Shown here: piece by piece, positions 1 to 8,894 of the stretch
Position numbering within the stretch: position 1 is the stretch's first letter
How the letters are laid out: each line of letters starts with the position of its first letter
Source of the DNA: DASPWV01 sp046727855
GTDB lineage: Bacteria; Acidobacteriota; Vicinamibacteria; Vicinamibacterales; UBA2999
Assembly (NCBI GenBank): GCA_046727855.1
Contig: JBKPDL010000023.1
Location: 1-23,804 of the forward strand
Length of the DNA: 23,804 bases
Direction of reading: 5' to 3'
Program-made: the position numbers and the translations under genes
The notes under the pieces: generated by a model
The model's database searches: none
What the model was told of the DNA's origin: nothing
What the model saw: the letters and a program-made list of their open reading frames with translations, nothing else

Positions 1-324
1 CCCGGATCATTCGCACGCCGATTCAGGTACCTGAGGCGAATGGGATCGCGGAACGGTTCGTTGGGACGCTCCGGTCCGAATGTCTGGACTGGTTGCTGAT
101 CGTGACCAGACGTCACCTCGAACGCACGCTAACCGGGTTCGCTGATCATTACAATCGTCACCGTCCACATCGCTCGCTCGGCCTCGTTCCGCCCGCTGGT
201 CGCCATTCATGCGTGACCGCCCCACCGGACAGTGCTGCTCGAGTGGTCAATCGACGTGATCGGCTCGGCGGACTGCTACACGAATACCGCGGGGCGGCGT
301 GAAACAGATTTTGCGCACCCTACA
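1..324 (+). mobile_element. IS copy A, right-end fragment (window edge)
   Basis: This is the right 324 bp of the insertion sequence seen whole at 9913-11069. It matches positions 10746-11069 with 7 substitutions and no indels (about 98%). The match stops sharply at GCACCCTACA (315-324), after which the flanks differ, so this is taken as the right terminus. Its reverse complement TGTAGGGTGC matches the left terminus TGTGGGGTGC of the other copies in 9 of 10 positions. The rest of the copy lies outside the window. Confidence 0.85.
3..302 (+). CDS. DDE transposase/integrase, C-terminal part
   Basis: This is the C-terminal 99 residues of an rve-type DDE transposase (IS3/IS481-like architecture), running in from outside the window. 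It carries the region of the third catalytic acidic residue (PEANGIAERFVG, the Glu in NGIAERF) and the HRPHRSLG signature typical of these integrase cores. The reading frame is open throughout this part, unlike the middle copy, so this copy could be functional if its missing half is sound. The frame stops 22 bp before the IS end. Confidence 0.8.
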   Translation, partial: RIIRTPIQVPEANGIAERFVGTLRSECLDWLLIVTRRHLERTLTGFADHYNRHRPHRSLGLVPPAGRHSCVTAPPDSAARVVNRRDRLGGLLHEYRGAA

Positions 325-376
325 AGCTCAGACAAAAGATCCGCGCCTAGCCGTGGGACGATAACGGTCCTTTCCC

Positions 377-3300
377 CTACCGCCCCGCCGACGTTTGAGT
401 GGTCGCGCCGGCACGGATGACTAGCGGCTTTCCTTGAAGCGCTTTCGGATCGACTCCCGCCACTCGCGTGATTTTCTTACCCGACGCGGTCAGCGTCGTG
501 ACTTCGACGTCGACGGCGTCGGCCGTTGGGAACCCGAAGTGGACCGGTGCGAGATTCTGGGAACAGTAGCCGCTCCCGGTATCGACCGTCCGCGTGCCAA
601 GCAGCGTCCGCGTTCCCGCCTTATACGCGCGCACTTCCGACCCTGCCTTCGTGTAGCGCCCGCGCTCGTCCAGCACCAGCACGTTGAGACCTCTCGCGCG
701 GAGCTCCGCAGGCAGCCTGTTGCGGAAGAGAAGATGCAGGCCCATGCTGCCGTTGTCGGCGAGCGCGAGGTCGACGTCGCCGTCCGCGTCATAGTCCATC
801 CACTGCACGCCGTGGGTGGCATCGTGCTTCAGGAGCACCGATGGTGTGACGTCACGGAAGGTGCCCCCCTCGTTGCGATACAGATAGTCACGCACATGCA
901 TGATGTTGGCGAGATAGCTCGCCACGTACACATCCGGCCGGCCATCGTTGTCGTAATCACCCCACACCGACGTGGTCGCGTGATAGTCGCCGGCAATGCC
1001 CAAATCCGCCGCGACCTCGGTGAACGTCCCGCCGCCATCGTTGCGATACATGGTGTTTGGCCCGTAATTGGCGATATACAAGTCGAGATCGCCGTCGTTG
1101 TCGTAGTCGACCACGCTCGGACCCACGCCGCCGTAGACGAGCGGGCGCCCGGCGCCGTCCATACCCAGCTCCTTGGCGATGTCGGTGAACCGGCCGCCAT
1201 TGTTCCGGAAGAAGCCGTTCAGATCGCCGTCCTGATTTGCAACGAACACGTCGAGGTCGCCGTCTCCTTCCATGTCGAACCACGCCGCTCCGACCGTCTT
1301 GCGCGGATCGGCGATACCCACCTGTGCGCCGACCTCTGTGTATCTTCCGCCGTCGTTCCGATAGAGGCTCTTCGGCAGATCGCGGAAGGCGACGAAGAGA
1401 TCGGTGTCGCCGTCGTTGTCGTAGTCGACGAACGAGGCTTGTCGTGTCGTGCCGACCACATCGACTCCAAGCTGGCGTGCGACGTCCACAAACGCCTTAC
1501 CGCCGTCGTTGCGATACAGGCGATTCGGCACGGTCGTGTTCCGGGCGTACCCAACAAAGAGATCCGGATCGCCGTCGTCGTCATAGTCGCCCCAAGAGGC
1601 CGCACGAACCTCGTTGAAGTCGGCGAGCCCCACTGCCGCCGCAACGTCGACGAACGTGCCGTTATCGTTCCGATAGAGTCGACTCAACTGACCCCGGAAC
1701 CCGACGTACAGATCGAGATCGCCATCACCGTCGAAGTCGGCCCAGGCATTCGGCTGTCCTCCCTGGATGGAGAACAGATCGGGCTGCACCGGCTCGAAGA
1801 GCCCCTCGACGTCCACGCTGCCGTCGGCGCGGCGTTGCACGTCGGTGGCAGGCGCCGTTCGTGACGTCAGCGTGGTATTGCGAATCGGCTGCAGGATTAG
1901 CCGGTGCGCGACCACCTCGTCGACCTTGCCACGACTGAACGCAAGCGGGAAGTACTTCCCCTCTCCCCAGTACGCCGTGAGGTCCTTGTAGTGTGGACTG
2001 AGCGGCTGCGCCGAGTTTCCGGGCACGCTGAGGCCCGTGGAGTTGTCCCAGTTGCTCACGTCCATGACGAACATGAACGACGCGCCCGACGTCTGCTTCG
2101 TATTGGTCTCGCTGGGGCTGGTGGCCGCCATGATCGTAAAGCTGTCGCCCCCGCGCCTCACCGGCTCGACGTGGAAAATCCCCTTCGTCGCCGCGTTGCC
2201 AGCAAGTGGGTGGACGAAGTCGGTCGTGTGAATATCGCCCCACTTCCACTTGTCGATGTCGGCGCCGAACCGCTTGTGCAGGTCAGCCACCGCCGCCTCG
2301 AGGGCGTGTCCGACGATGCGGTTGCGCCCCTCAGAAGGGTTGGGCCCGTACGCCGCGTCGGGCTTTTTCATCCACGCAATCACGCGGCGCATGTCGTACT
2401 GGCGCATCGTAGGGCGCGCAGCCTCGGGAATTTTCGGGTTGAAGGCGAGCGGGCCGAGCTTCAAGGCGAAGAACTCGTAGATTGTCGCCGGTACTGAGTC
2501 GCGGTCGAGAACGAAGTTCCACGCGAGCAGGCGCTTGCGCGCCTCCTGCGCGGCGGGCGAGGTGAGAGTGGCGTTCTTCAAGAGTGGCACCAACTCGCGC
2601 GCCGGCAGCGAGACTACGTCTTGCTGCAACCGCTCCATGTCAGCGACCCCGAACTTCTGCTTCGCGCTCAGCACCTCGTGGACGCGGTCGTATCGATACG
2701 GCGCGCTGTACTCGTAGCCGAGGGGAATCGAGTAGCCCGGCACGATCTTCGGGACGACGTCGTTGTTTGACGAGTTGTAGAAGCCGGCGGGGCCGTTCAG
2801 CGACTTCGGCAGCTTGTCGAACGGCACGTACCCGCTCCACTCGTACTTGCTGTCCTTGCCAGGTACGGGTAGCAGGCCGTCCCAGTTCTTGCGCACGGGA
2901 GTCTGGGCCACGCCGATATAGCCGTAGTTTCCTTCGACATCCGCGTACACCAGCGAGTGCGACGGGATGTACCAGGCCTTCGGCAGTGCGTCGTTGAACT
3001 CCTTCCAGTTCTTCGTCTGCAGGACGTTCAATGAGCCGAGGTACCCCGCGCCGCCTGGCTCGGCGCCCACCCATCGAAGGGCAAACGCGCGGTTTCTGGC
3101 GGTATTCTCGTGGAGCACGGGCCCGTGACGAGTGAACTTCAGGTCGACCGTCACGGGCTCGCTTCGGCCACGCACCCAGATCAGCTCCTTCTGAAGCTCC
3201 ATGTCGCGCCACTGACTGTCGGCTCGGTAGCGGCTCGGGTTCTGTGGATCCGTTTCTTCGACGTAAAGATCCTGCTGGTCCATCCCGAGAATGGTGAAGC

Positions 3301-4399
3301 CCCACGCGAGGTGATCGTTGTGGCCGATGCTGATGCCGGGAAGACCAGGTTCTGTGGCGCCGATGACGTTCCACCCGGGCGCGTTGAGGTGCACCACATA
3401 ACGAAGTGCAGGGTTCACCACTTCGCGGTGCGGATCGTTGGCGATGATGGGTTTACCGGTCGTGGACTTGCTCCCGCCGATGACCCAGTTGTTGCTGCCC
3501 AAGTCCGGGGCCTGCAGCCAGGGATTCGGGGTGAGGAACGCGTCGAAATTGCCGCCTAGACCGATTGGAGCGGCCGGCGCGGCCGCGGACGCCTTTTGTG
3601 GAGTCAGGTCCCAGCGCAGGTTGTTGGCATCACGCGTGAGCCCGAGGATGGCGGCATCGATGTCGGCAAGGTTTAGGCCTTCGGGCAGCGCGAATCGCTT
3701 CTCCGGGTCGGTGGGCTTGAGCTCCAGGACCTTGTCGATGCCCATCGCCTCGACGTCCAAGGCGCGCTGGACCTCGCTGGATGCGTTGCGCGACAGAGTC
3801 CATCCCGGCATGCGCGTCAGCAGGGTCCGCGCGGTCCACATCGGCTGCGGCCGGAAGCCCATGATCTCAAATTCGACAGGGATTCTGTTCTCGTCGAGCG
3901 CCTTCTGGATTGAGGCATTCACACCGCGGGCGAACGACTCGAAGATCGCCCGTCCCTCAGGGTGGTACTTCCGGAACTCCTCGTCCCAATTCCCACGGAA
4001 CGCGAGTAGCCGCGCGAAGTGGTCTCGGGTCACGTACTCGGGCCCGAGCACCTCGGCAAGCCGACCCTCCCCGTTGCGGCGCCACATCTCGAGTTGCCAC
4101 ATGCGGTCTTGAGCCACGACGTATCCCTGGGCGAAGAAGAGGTCCTCGGTGTTCTTCGCGAAGATGTGTGGGACGCCCCATTTATCGCGCAGCACTTCGA
4201 CCGTGTCGCGCAGGCCGAAGACGAGCAGCGTGCCGTCAAGTTGCGCGAGGGACTGTTTCGCCGCGGCCGCATAGTCGGGCGGCTTCGCGCCCGGCGACTG
4301 CGCGACCAGCGCGACCGCCAGAAGTGGCACGGCCAGAAAGGCGGCGGGTGCCGGCCGCCGCGTCCGTCGAAAGGCGCGCGTGGGTTGATGAGTGCTCAT
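377..4399 (-). CDS. Penicillin-acylase-family hydrolase fused to FG-GAP repeats and ASPIC domain
   Basis: Predicted exported N-terminal nucleophile (Ntn) hydrolase of family S45, 1340 aa from the ATG at 4399. A GTG 30 nt upstream is possible but overlaps the preceding gene. Residues 1-38 form a signal peptide (Arg-rich start, then a hydrophobic stretch). The acylase region runs from about 50 to 840. GSNNWVIGG contains the expected nucleophile Ser302, which would become the N-terminus of the beta chain after autocleavage, and PGNSAQPLSPHY matches the family's C-terminal signature. Seven FG-GAP/VCBS repeats (about 885-1230) follow, with calcium-binding patterns such as DFDGDGDLD and DYDNDGDLD. 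An ASPIC/UnbV-like end (about 1238-1320, GSGYCSQN) closes the protein. Typical S45 enzymes are 700-850 aa, so about 500 residues are additional. The gene starts 5 nt after the TonB receptor, suggesting one operon. Substrate unknown: beta-lactam side chains, acyl-homoserine lactones and N-acyl peptides are all possible. Confidence 0.9.
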   Translation of the reverse strand: MSTHQPTRAFRRTRRPAPAAFLAVPLLAVALVAQSPGAKPPDYAAAAKQSLAQLDGTLLVFGLRDTVEVLRDKWGVPHIFAKNTEDLFFAQGYVVAQDRMWQLEMWRRNGEGRLAEVLGPEYVTRDHFARLLAFRGNWDEEFRKYHPEGRAIFESFARGVNASIQKALDENRIPVEFEIMGFRPQPMWTARTLLTRMPGWTLSRNASSEVQRALDVEAMGIDKVLELKPTDPEKRFALPEGLNLADIDAAILGLTRDANNLRWDLTPQKASAAAPAAPIGLGGNFDAFLTPNPWLQAPDLGSNNWVIGGSKSTTGKPIIANDPHREVVNPALRYVVHLNAPGWNVIGATEPGLPGISIGHNDHLAWGFTILGMDQQDLYVEETDPQNPSRYRADSQWRDMELQKELIWVRGRSEPVTVDLKFTRHGPVLHENTARNRAFALRWVGAEPGGAGYLGSLNVLQTKNWKEFNDALPKAWYIPSHSLVYADVEGNYGYIGVAQTPVRKNWDGLLPVPGKDSKYEWSGYVPFDKLPKSLNGPAGFYNSSNNDVVPKIVPGYSIPLGYEYSAPYRYDRVHEVLSAKQKFGVADMERLQQDVVSLPARELVPLLKNATLTSPAAQEARKRLLAWNFVLDRDSVPATIYEFFALKLGPLAFNPKIPEAARPTMRQYDMRRVIAWMKKPDAAYGPNPSEGRNRIVGHALEAAVADLHKRFGADIDKWKWGDIHTTDFVHPLAGNAATKGIFHVEPVRRGGDSFTIMAATSPSETNTKQTSGASFMFVMDVSNWDNSTGLSVPGNSAQPLSPHYKDLTAYWGEGKYFPLAFSRGKVDEVVAHRLILQPIRNTTLTSRTAPATDVQRRADGSVDVEGLFEPVQPDLFSIQGGQPNAWADFDGDGDLDLYVGFRGQLSRLYRNDNGTFVDVAAAVGLADFNEVRAASWGDYDDDGDPDLFVGYARNTTVPNRLYRNDGGKAFVDVARQLGVDVVGTTRQASFVDYDNDGDTDLFVAFRDLPKSLYRNDGGRYTEVGAQVGIADPRKTVGAAWFDMEGDGDLDVFVANQDGDLNGFFRNNGGRFTDIAKELGMDGAGRPLVYGGVGPSVVDYDNDGDLDLYIANYGPNTMYRNDGGGTFTEVAADLGIAGDYHATTSVWGDYDNDGRPDVYVASYLANIMHVRDYLYRNEGGTFRDVTPSVLLKHDATHGVQWMDYDADGDVDLALADNGSMGLHLLFRNRLPAELRARGLNVLVLDERGRYTKAGSEVRAYKAGTRTLLGTRTVDTGSGYCSQNLAPVHFGFPTADAVDVEVTTLTASGKKITRVAGVDPKALQGKPLVIRAGATTQTSAGR

Positions 4400-4404
4400 G
4401 ATTG

Positions 4405-7239
4405 TCAGAACTGGAACCGAGCGCCCCACTGGATCTGCCGCGGGTCCCTCGCGGTGGTGTACACCGTGAAGCTGCCCGACGTGATCACGCCGCTGGGGTT
4501 CTCGTAGTTGACGGTGTTGAAGAGATTGTAGGCTTCCAGGAACACGTCCAGACGATTGCGTGCACCGAAACGAAACAGCTTCGTGGCACGTAAGTCCACG
4601 ACCCTGTCGCTCGAGGTGCGCGTGAGTTGTTCCATCGTGATGGGTGCCAGGTTCCGCACCTGCCGGAAGGCGTTGATGATGGCGAGATTCGCCTCACTTT
4701 CCGTGCCGCCCGCGTTCTTCACGAGTCTCGCCGGACGGTCTTGATTGTTCCCGTCGCGGTCGAGGTCCTGGCCTGCCGTGATGTCCCATGGGTTGCCCGT
4801 GCGCAGCGAGACAATGGTCGAGAGTTGGATCTGCCACGGCAGGGGAGTGATCACCGACACGGAGAGCGCGTGCCTGCGGTCATTCTCGTCGAGGCCGCGG
4901 TCGTCGTTACCGAAGGTGTTCCACGGATCGGTGTTGAAGCTCGCGTTGTCGTTCGTGTCGTGAGAGATCGCCTTCGACCAGGTGTATGAGACCTGCCACG
5001 TGCTTCCTCGGTAGCGACGGCGGAGTTGAGTCTGCAGGGCGTCGTAATTCGAGTCGGTGAGCGAGTTGATCAGCGTGACCGAGGCGAACTGCGGGTACGG
5101 CCGCGGGTTCGTGGTGATGGGCCCCATCGACGGCAGGTTCGCGTCGCGCCCCGTCTGCAGATCCTTCTGCCGCTGGCTGATCAGGTCGATCTCCAGTGAA
5201 GTCTCGCCCGGAAGCATCTTGGCGATGCCGATCGTCGCGCTGTGCACGTACGGGAGGCTGAGGTCGTCGCCCGGTAAATACAACGCGCGGCCCCCGGCCG
5301 TGCGGATGTAGTCCTCGAGCGTCCGCCCGCCGAGCACGGCCTGCTGATCGGGATAGAACTGCAGAAGGTTGGGATCGGTGACCTCGGCGGTGTACTGGTT
5401 ACTGACCACGTCGCCCCGGATGTTGAACCACGGGCGGTTGCGTCCCGAATAGATACCGTACCCGCCGCGCAACACCGTGCGTCCGTCGTTCCGGATGTCC
5501 CACGCGAACCCCAGCCTCGGCTGAATGTTGTTCAGATCGTTGCCGCGGTCGCGCTTGACCAGGTTCTCCAAACCGGCGAACTGAGGGTTGTCGAGCAGCT
5601 CCGCCATCAGGTCGTTGCTCCGGAGGTTCGTGTCGAAGTCGTACCGCAGCCCGAGGTTGAGCGTGACGCTGCCGAAGCGGATGTCGTCCTGCGCGAAGAA
5701 GCCCCACTCAGTGTTCTGGTAGTACTGTGTCGCCGGCCCGCTGCCGAGGATGAACCGCGTAGGCCACGTGGTCCGGTCAGCCTGTACGAACGGGCGGTCA
5801 GTGTTGAACTGCCACACGCCGGCGCCGTAGTAGTCGGCGTTGTAGCCGAGGTCCTCGTACGCCATGCGCACGCCGAATTTGGTCGCGTGGCGCCCCGGCG
5901 CCCAGAAGAACGTGTCGTTGACCGTGTATCGCTGGCGCGGGAATCCCTGCGGCAGGTTCGGCGACCGGCCCGACGTGAACGAAGGACGAATCACTTGCGT
6001 CTCCTGCGTCGTCTGGAAGCGCTGCGTATCCTGGTCGAGCACTTGGACCATGACGCTGTTGAGAACCGTTGGGCCCAGCGTCCAGTTCCAGTTCATGGAG
6101 ACGTCGTTCAAATCGAGCGCCGTATTCTCCGCGAGCTCGTAGTCCTCGATGATGTCGTCGTTGGCGTACAGGTACCGCGCGCTGAAGGTGTGCCGCGGAT
6201 TGACCGTGTAGTCCACCTTCGCTTGCCCGAGCTTCGAGCGATTGCCGTTGGGGTAAACACCGTTGTAGTCCGGTGCGAACGGGTTGGTGGCCGGCAGCGC
6301 GATGATGCGCACGGAATTCTGGCGGTTGTACTCCAGCGTCCCGAAAAAAAATGACTTGTTGCGGAAGATCGGGCCGCCGATCGAGCCGCTGACGCGCGTC
6401 GAGTCGAATGGCGGCTTCGTGACGGCAAAAGCGTTCTTCGCGTTCAGATTGTCGTCGCGGCCGAAGTACGAGGCTTGGCCGTGCAGGTTATTGGTCCCCG
6501 AGCGCGTCACGACGTTCACAACCGCCGTGCCGGCTCGCGAGTACTCCGTGTCGAACTGATTGCGCAGCACGCGGAACTCCTGCACCGCGTCCTGGCTCAC
6601 ATTGACGATGGCGAACCCGTAGATCGGATGGTCCATGTTGCCGCCATCGATCTGCATCGAGTACATGCTGCGGACGTTGGTGCCGCCAAAGGCGGTGTTG
6701 ATGCCGAACCGGCTGTCACCCGTTCGCGCGGGTCCGCCACCGGGCAGCAGTTGCGCGAGGCCGACGAACCCTCGATTGAGTACCGGCAGCTCCGACAGCT
6801 GGTCCCGGTTCACGACGGCCGAGAGATCAGCTTTCGTTGTCTCGATTTCCACGGCACCCGACGTGCCCACTACCTGCACGCTCTCCTGTAAGGTGCCGAC
6901 CTGCAGCGCAATTCTGATGTCCGCCACTTGGCCTACTGTCAGAACGACCTTCCGGGTGTCGGTGCCGAAGCCCATGAGCGAGGACTCGATGACATACGTG
7001 CCGGGCTGCAGCGCCGGTACACGGAACACGCCCTCGACGTCAGTCGTTATTGCGCGCTCGACGCCAGTGGCTTCGTGACGAATGGTCACGGATGCGCCGG
7101 GCAGCACGCCACCCGACGAGTCGGTGACCGAGCCGCGGAGCTCCGCCGTCTGGGCCTCAACGGGCGCGGAATGGAACAGGCCAATAGCGGCTAGGATCAC
7201 AATGAGCCATCCGGGAAGGTTCGGAAAGAATCGAAACAT
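4405..7239 (-). CDS. TonB-dependent receptor, Oar-like
   Basis: Outer-membrane transporter of 944 aa. Residues 1-29 form a signal peptide ending in a VEA-type cleavage site. Residues 31-115 form a carboxypeptidase-regulatory-like beta-sandwich (ELRGSVTDSSGGVLPGASV, then GTYVIE). The plug follows (about 125-240, DGGNMDHP, TRSGTNNLHG), then a long beta-barrel ending in Phe (GARFQF), as expected for BAM-dependent insertion. This architecture is common in Acidobacteriota and Bacteroidota, where paralogues import oligosaccharides, peptides or other large ligands. GAGG-type spacing supports the start: GAGG lies 5 nt before the ATG. The acylase gene follows directly, so the pair probably binds and processes one ligand. 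No SusD-like partner is present. The ligand cannot be read from the sequence. Confidence 0.93.
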   Translation of the reverse strand: MFRFFPNLPGWLIVILAAIGLFHSAPVEAQTAELRGSVTDSSGGVLPGASVTIRHEATGVERAITTDVEGVFRVPALQPGTYVIESSLMGFGTDTRKVVLTVGQVADIRIALQVGTLQESVQVVGTSGAVEIETTKADLSAVVNRDQLSELPVLNRGFVGLAQLLPGGGPARTGDSRFGINTAFGGTNVRSMYSMQIDGGNMDHPIYGFAIVNVSQDAVQEFRVLRNQFDTEYSRAGTAVVNVVTRSGTNNLHGQASYFGRDDNLNAKNAFAVTKPPFDSTRVSGSIGGPIFRNKSFFFGTLEYNRQNSVRIIALPATNPFAPDYNGVYPNGNRSKLGQAKVDYTVNPRHTFSARYLYANDDIIEDYELAENTALDLNDVSMNWNWTLGPTVLNSVMVQVLDQDTQRFQTTQETQVIRPSFTSGRSPNLPQGFPRQRYTVNDTFFWAPGRHATKFGVRMAYEDLGYNADYYGAGVWQFNTDRPFVQADRTTWPTRFILGSGPATQYYQNTEWGFFAQDDIRFGSVTLNLGLRYDFDTNLRSNDLMAELLDNPQFAGLENLVKRDRGNDLNNIQPRLGFAWDIRNDGRTVLRGGYGIYSGRNRPWFNIRGDVVSNQYTAEVTDPNLLQFYPDQQAVLGGRTLEDYIRTAGGRALYLPGDDLSLPYVHSATIGIAKMLPGETSLEIDLISQRQKDLQTGRDANLPSMGPITTNPRPYPQFASVTLINSLTDSNYDALQTQLRRRYRGSTWQVSYTWSKAISHDTNDNASFNTDPWNTFGNDDRGLDENDRRHALSVSVITPLPWQIQLSTIVSLRTGNPWDITAGQDLDRDGNNQDRPARLVKNAGGTESEANLAIINAFRQVRNLAPITMEQLTRTSSDRVVDLRATKLFRFGARNRLDVFLEAYNLFNTVNYENPSGVITSGSFTVYTTARDPRQIQWGARFQF

Positions 7240-7276
7240 GGCTGGCCTCGCTGCTGGGGCGCGGTCTGCGCTCCTG

Positions 7277-7295
7277 GCATCCTATCGCATCCTAT
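7277..7295 (-). repeat. Tandem GCATCCTAT pair upstream of the TonB receptor gene
   Basis: GCATCCTAT occurs at 7277-7285 and again at 7287-7295, one helical turn apart, 38-56 nt upstream of the receptor ATG. Read on the gene's strand the units are ATAGGATGC, each containing TAGGAT, which could act as a -10 element. It may be a promoter or a tandem operator. No matching -35 element was clear. The remaining spacer up to 7447 shows no other signal. Confidence 0.3.
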
Positions 7296-7447
7296 GATCC
7301 GCAAAAAATCACGCCGCGGCGGCCTCAAGGCCGTACTCGTGGTGGAGACCGCCCAAAACCGATGTCGCAGCCACTCGACATGCGCGGTCAAGCTGGTGAC
7401 GCCGGACGACAGTAGCCCATTACCCTCAACGCAATCGAGGAACTCGC

Positions 7448-7915
7448 ATGGACGAACCTGTCCTCCCGTCCTCTGTTACCCATCTACGCGACCGACTCGT
7501 GGAGCTCCGAAAAAGATATGGTCGACAGCACGATCGCCGAGTTGCTGGCCCACTACGCCGGAAAAGCCTGCGCGTGAGCTAGCGCAGGCATGTCTTCAGG
7601 AAGACCGACGGTCGCTGCCACATTTGCGGTGGCACCGTCGTTGAGAAGTGGCAGGCAGACCACGTACTGGCGCACGCCGGTGGCGAACCACATTCCATTG
7701 AGAACCACCTTCCGGCTCACGCGCTTTGTAACAATTATCGGTGGGACTACGACTGGGAAGAATTCCAATGGGTGCTAAAGATTGGTGTGTGGGCCCGTCG
7801 CCAAATGGAGTCGCGCTCGGCTCTGGGAACGGCGATGCTGGCCCGCTTCTTTGCATACGAAGCGCACCGACACGGCAGACGTCGCAAGAGTGCGAGAAGT
7901 GGTCGCAACGGATGA
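7448..7915 (+). pseudogene. HNH endonuclease remnant
   Basis: The last 110 codons (7583-7915) are open and read as an HNH nuclease: CHICGG, then WQADHVLAHAGG (the core D-H pair), then HSIENHLPAHALCNNYR, ending in a basic tail. No start codon exists between the TAG at 7580-7582 and this segment. Upstream, ATG 7448 opens MDEPVLPSSVTHLRDRLVEL in the same frame. The continuation IAELLAHYAGKACA is in a second frame and RELA in a third. The simplest reading is three lesions: one indel near 7525, a 2-nt loss in a CG run near 7572 and one added base near 7588. HNH proteins are often mobile or defence-associated, but no partner gene survives here. Confidence 0.75.
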
Positions 7916-8113
7916 ACGCGAAGGAAGATGCTCTCCCGGTGCCTGCACTAACGGACTCTTACCATACCTCTTCCCACCCGCCACCGCCGCTCGTAACGAC
8001 GCGCGTCGTTCCTGATCTTCTACGACCAACCGATACGCGGTGTAGTACTTGAAGATGTTGCTCACGTAGTCGACCGTTTCTCGGCCAATGTGGTGAGCAA
8101 ACGGCGCGCCAAA
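7775..8113 (-). other. Possible remnant of an unrecognised gene
   Basis: The minus strand is open from 8113 down to 7775. Its first 45 codons look protein-like (AHHIGRETVDY, then SNIFKYYTAYRLV, then a charged stretch). The later part lies antisense to the HNH remnant and looks random. No start with a ribosome site was seen upstream and I do not recognise the family. It may be the broken end of a gene or chance. Confidence 0.22.
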
Positions 8114-8181
8114 TCAGGTGATCAGTACGAGCAGGGAGTGCCGAGCAATCGCGCTGCCCGAATCAAGCGTGCGGCGTCGGG

Positions 8182-8202
8182 GATTCAGGGAATCCCTGAA
8201 TC
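8182..8202. repeat. 21-bp perfect palindrome
   Basis: Arms GATTCAGGGA and TCCCTGAATC are perfect complements around one central A. The surrounding stretch 8114-8543 has no gene I can support. The palindrome could be a dimeric-regulator operator, a recombination site or a small hairpin. There is no T-run, so it is not a typical terminator. Confidence 0.6.
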
Positions 8203-8543
8203 GCGTGTGTGAAAATCTCAAATCAGGGTCTCGAAACGACAGGAAATCGCGCGTGGCTAAACGTAGCCTCGTTGTTTGGCACGGACTGGCGGTGATCTCT
8301 GGACGACGATCGCATCTCGGCGCGTTTGCGGACGGCCGCACATGAGATCCTCGAACGTGGCCCGTTTTCGTTTGTACGGCCCCGATCGAAAAAGCGCCAT
8401 AAAACGTCATGTTTCGACACCGTCCGACAAAAAAGCGTGGGAGAGAGCGTGGCAGAGTGGCAGTGCGCGTGGCGGGGCGCAGAACACCCGGTGCAGGATC
8501 AGCAACGATGCGGACTGGGTCCCGTTTGATGGAAGGAAGCAGC

Positions 8544-8748
8544 GTGATTTGCCAGCGATGCCGCGATCGCTTATTCGTTTGCGAGTTGCATCCTTCGGAG
8601 CCGTGGCCCCACTGTGCGGCTGCCGGAATGCCGTGTTTGCCAACCGCCTGGTAAACCGCTGCTGACGGATGGCTGGGAGCCAATCGCTGGCACCGAGACG
8701 CCCGAGCAGGCCAACGACCAGGACGACCAAAACGACGTGATCGCGTAA
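8544..8748 (+). pseudogene. Cys-rich mini-protein with HPxxPWPH motif, frameshifted (copy 1)
   Basis: A GTG start at 8544 follows AAGGA with good spacing. The frame reads ICQRCRDRLFVCELHPSEPW, then PH and a Cys, GMPC, and meets TAA at 8652. Removing one T from the TTT in TGTTTGCC lets it continue in the next frame as QPPGKPLLTDGWEP and an acidic Gln/Asn-rich tail to TAA 8746-8748, giving about 67 aa. The CxxC pattern suggests a small zinc-binding protein. It is clearly related to the mini-gene at 9275. Function unknown. Confidence 0.55.
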
Positions 8749-8855
8749 TACCTTGTCGGCGACCAACGCATCGACCGTAACGCGCTGGGACAATTCGCCG
8801 CCAAGCGTATTGGCAACGCGCGCGTTATCCAATCGCCCAACCGAAATCGCCCGGA

Positions 8856-8894
8856 TAAAAAAAATCCCCCGAGCCGAATAGCCGAGGCCCCGGG
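8856..8894 (-). terminator. Intrinsic-terminator-like hairpin with T-run, minus strand
   Basis: Read on the minus strand, CCCGGGGCC (8894-8886) pairs with GGCTCGGGG (8875-8867) with one mismatch and one G-T pair, around a 10-nt loop. An A and eight T residues (complement of 8857-8864) follow almost directly. This is the form of a rho-independent terminator for a transcript coming from the right. The nearest minus-strand gene ends at 9488, so the transcript it would serve is unclear. Confidence 0.45.

Noticed and set aside
434..1864. Long plus-strand open frame (476 codons) over the acylase gene
   Set aside because: It is the antisense shadow of the FG-GAP repeats. Its Val/Ile-rich repeats mirror the periodic Asp-rich codons of the real gene.
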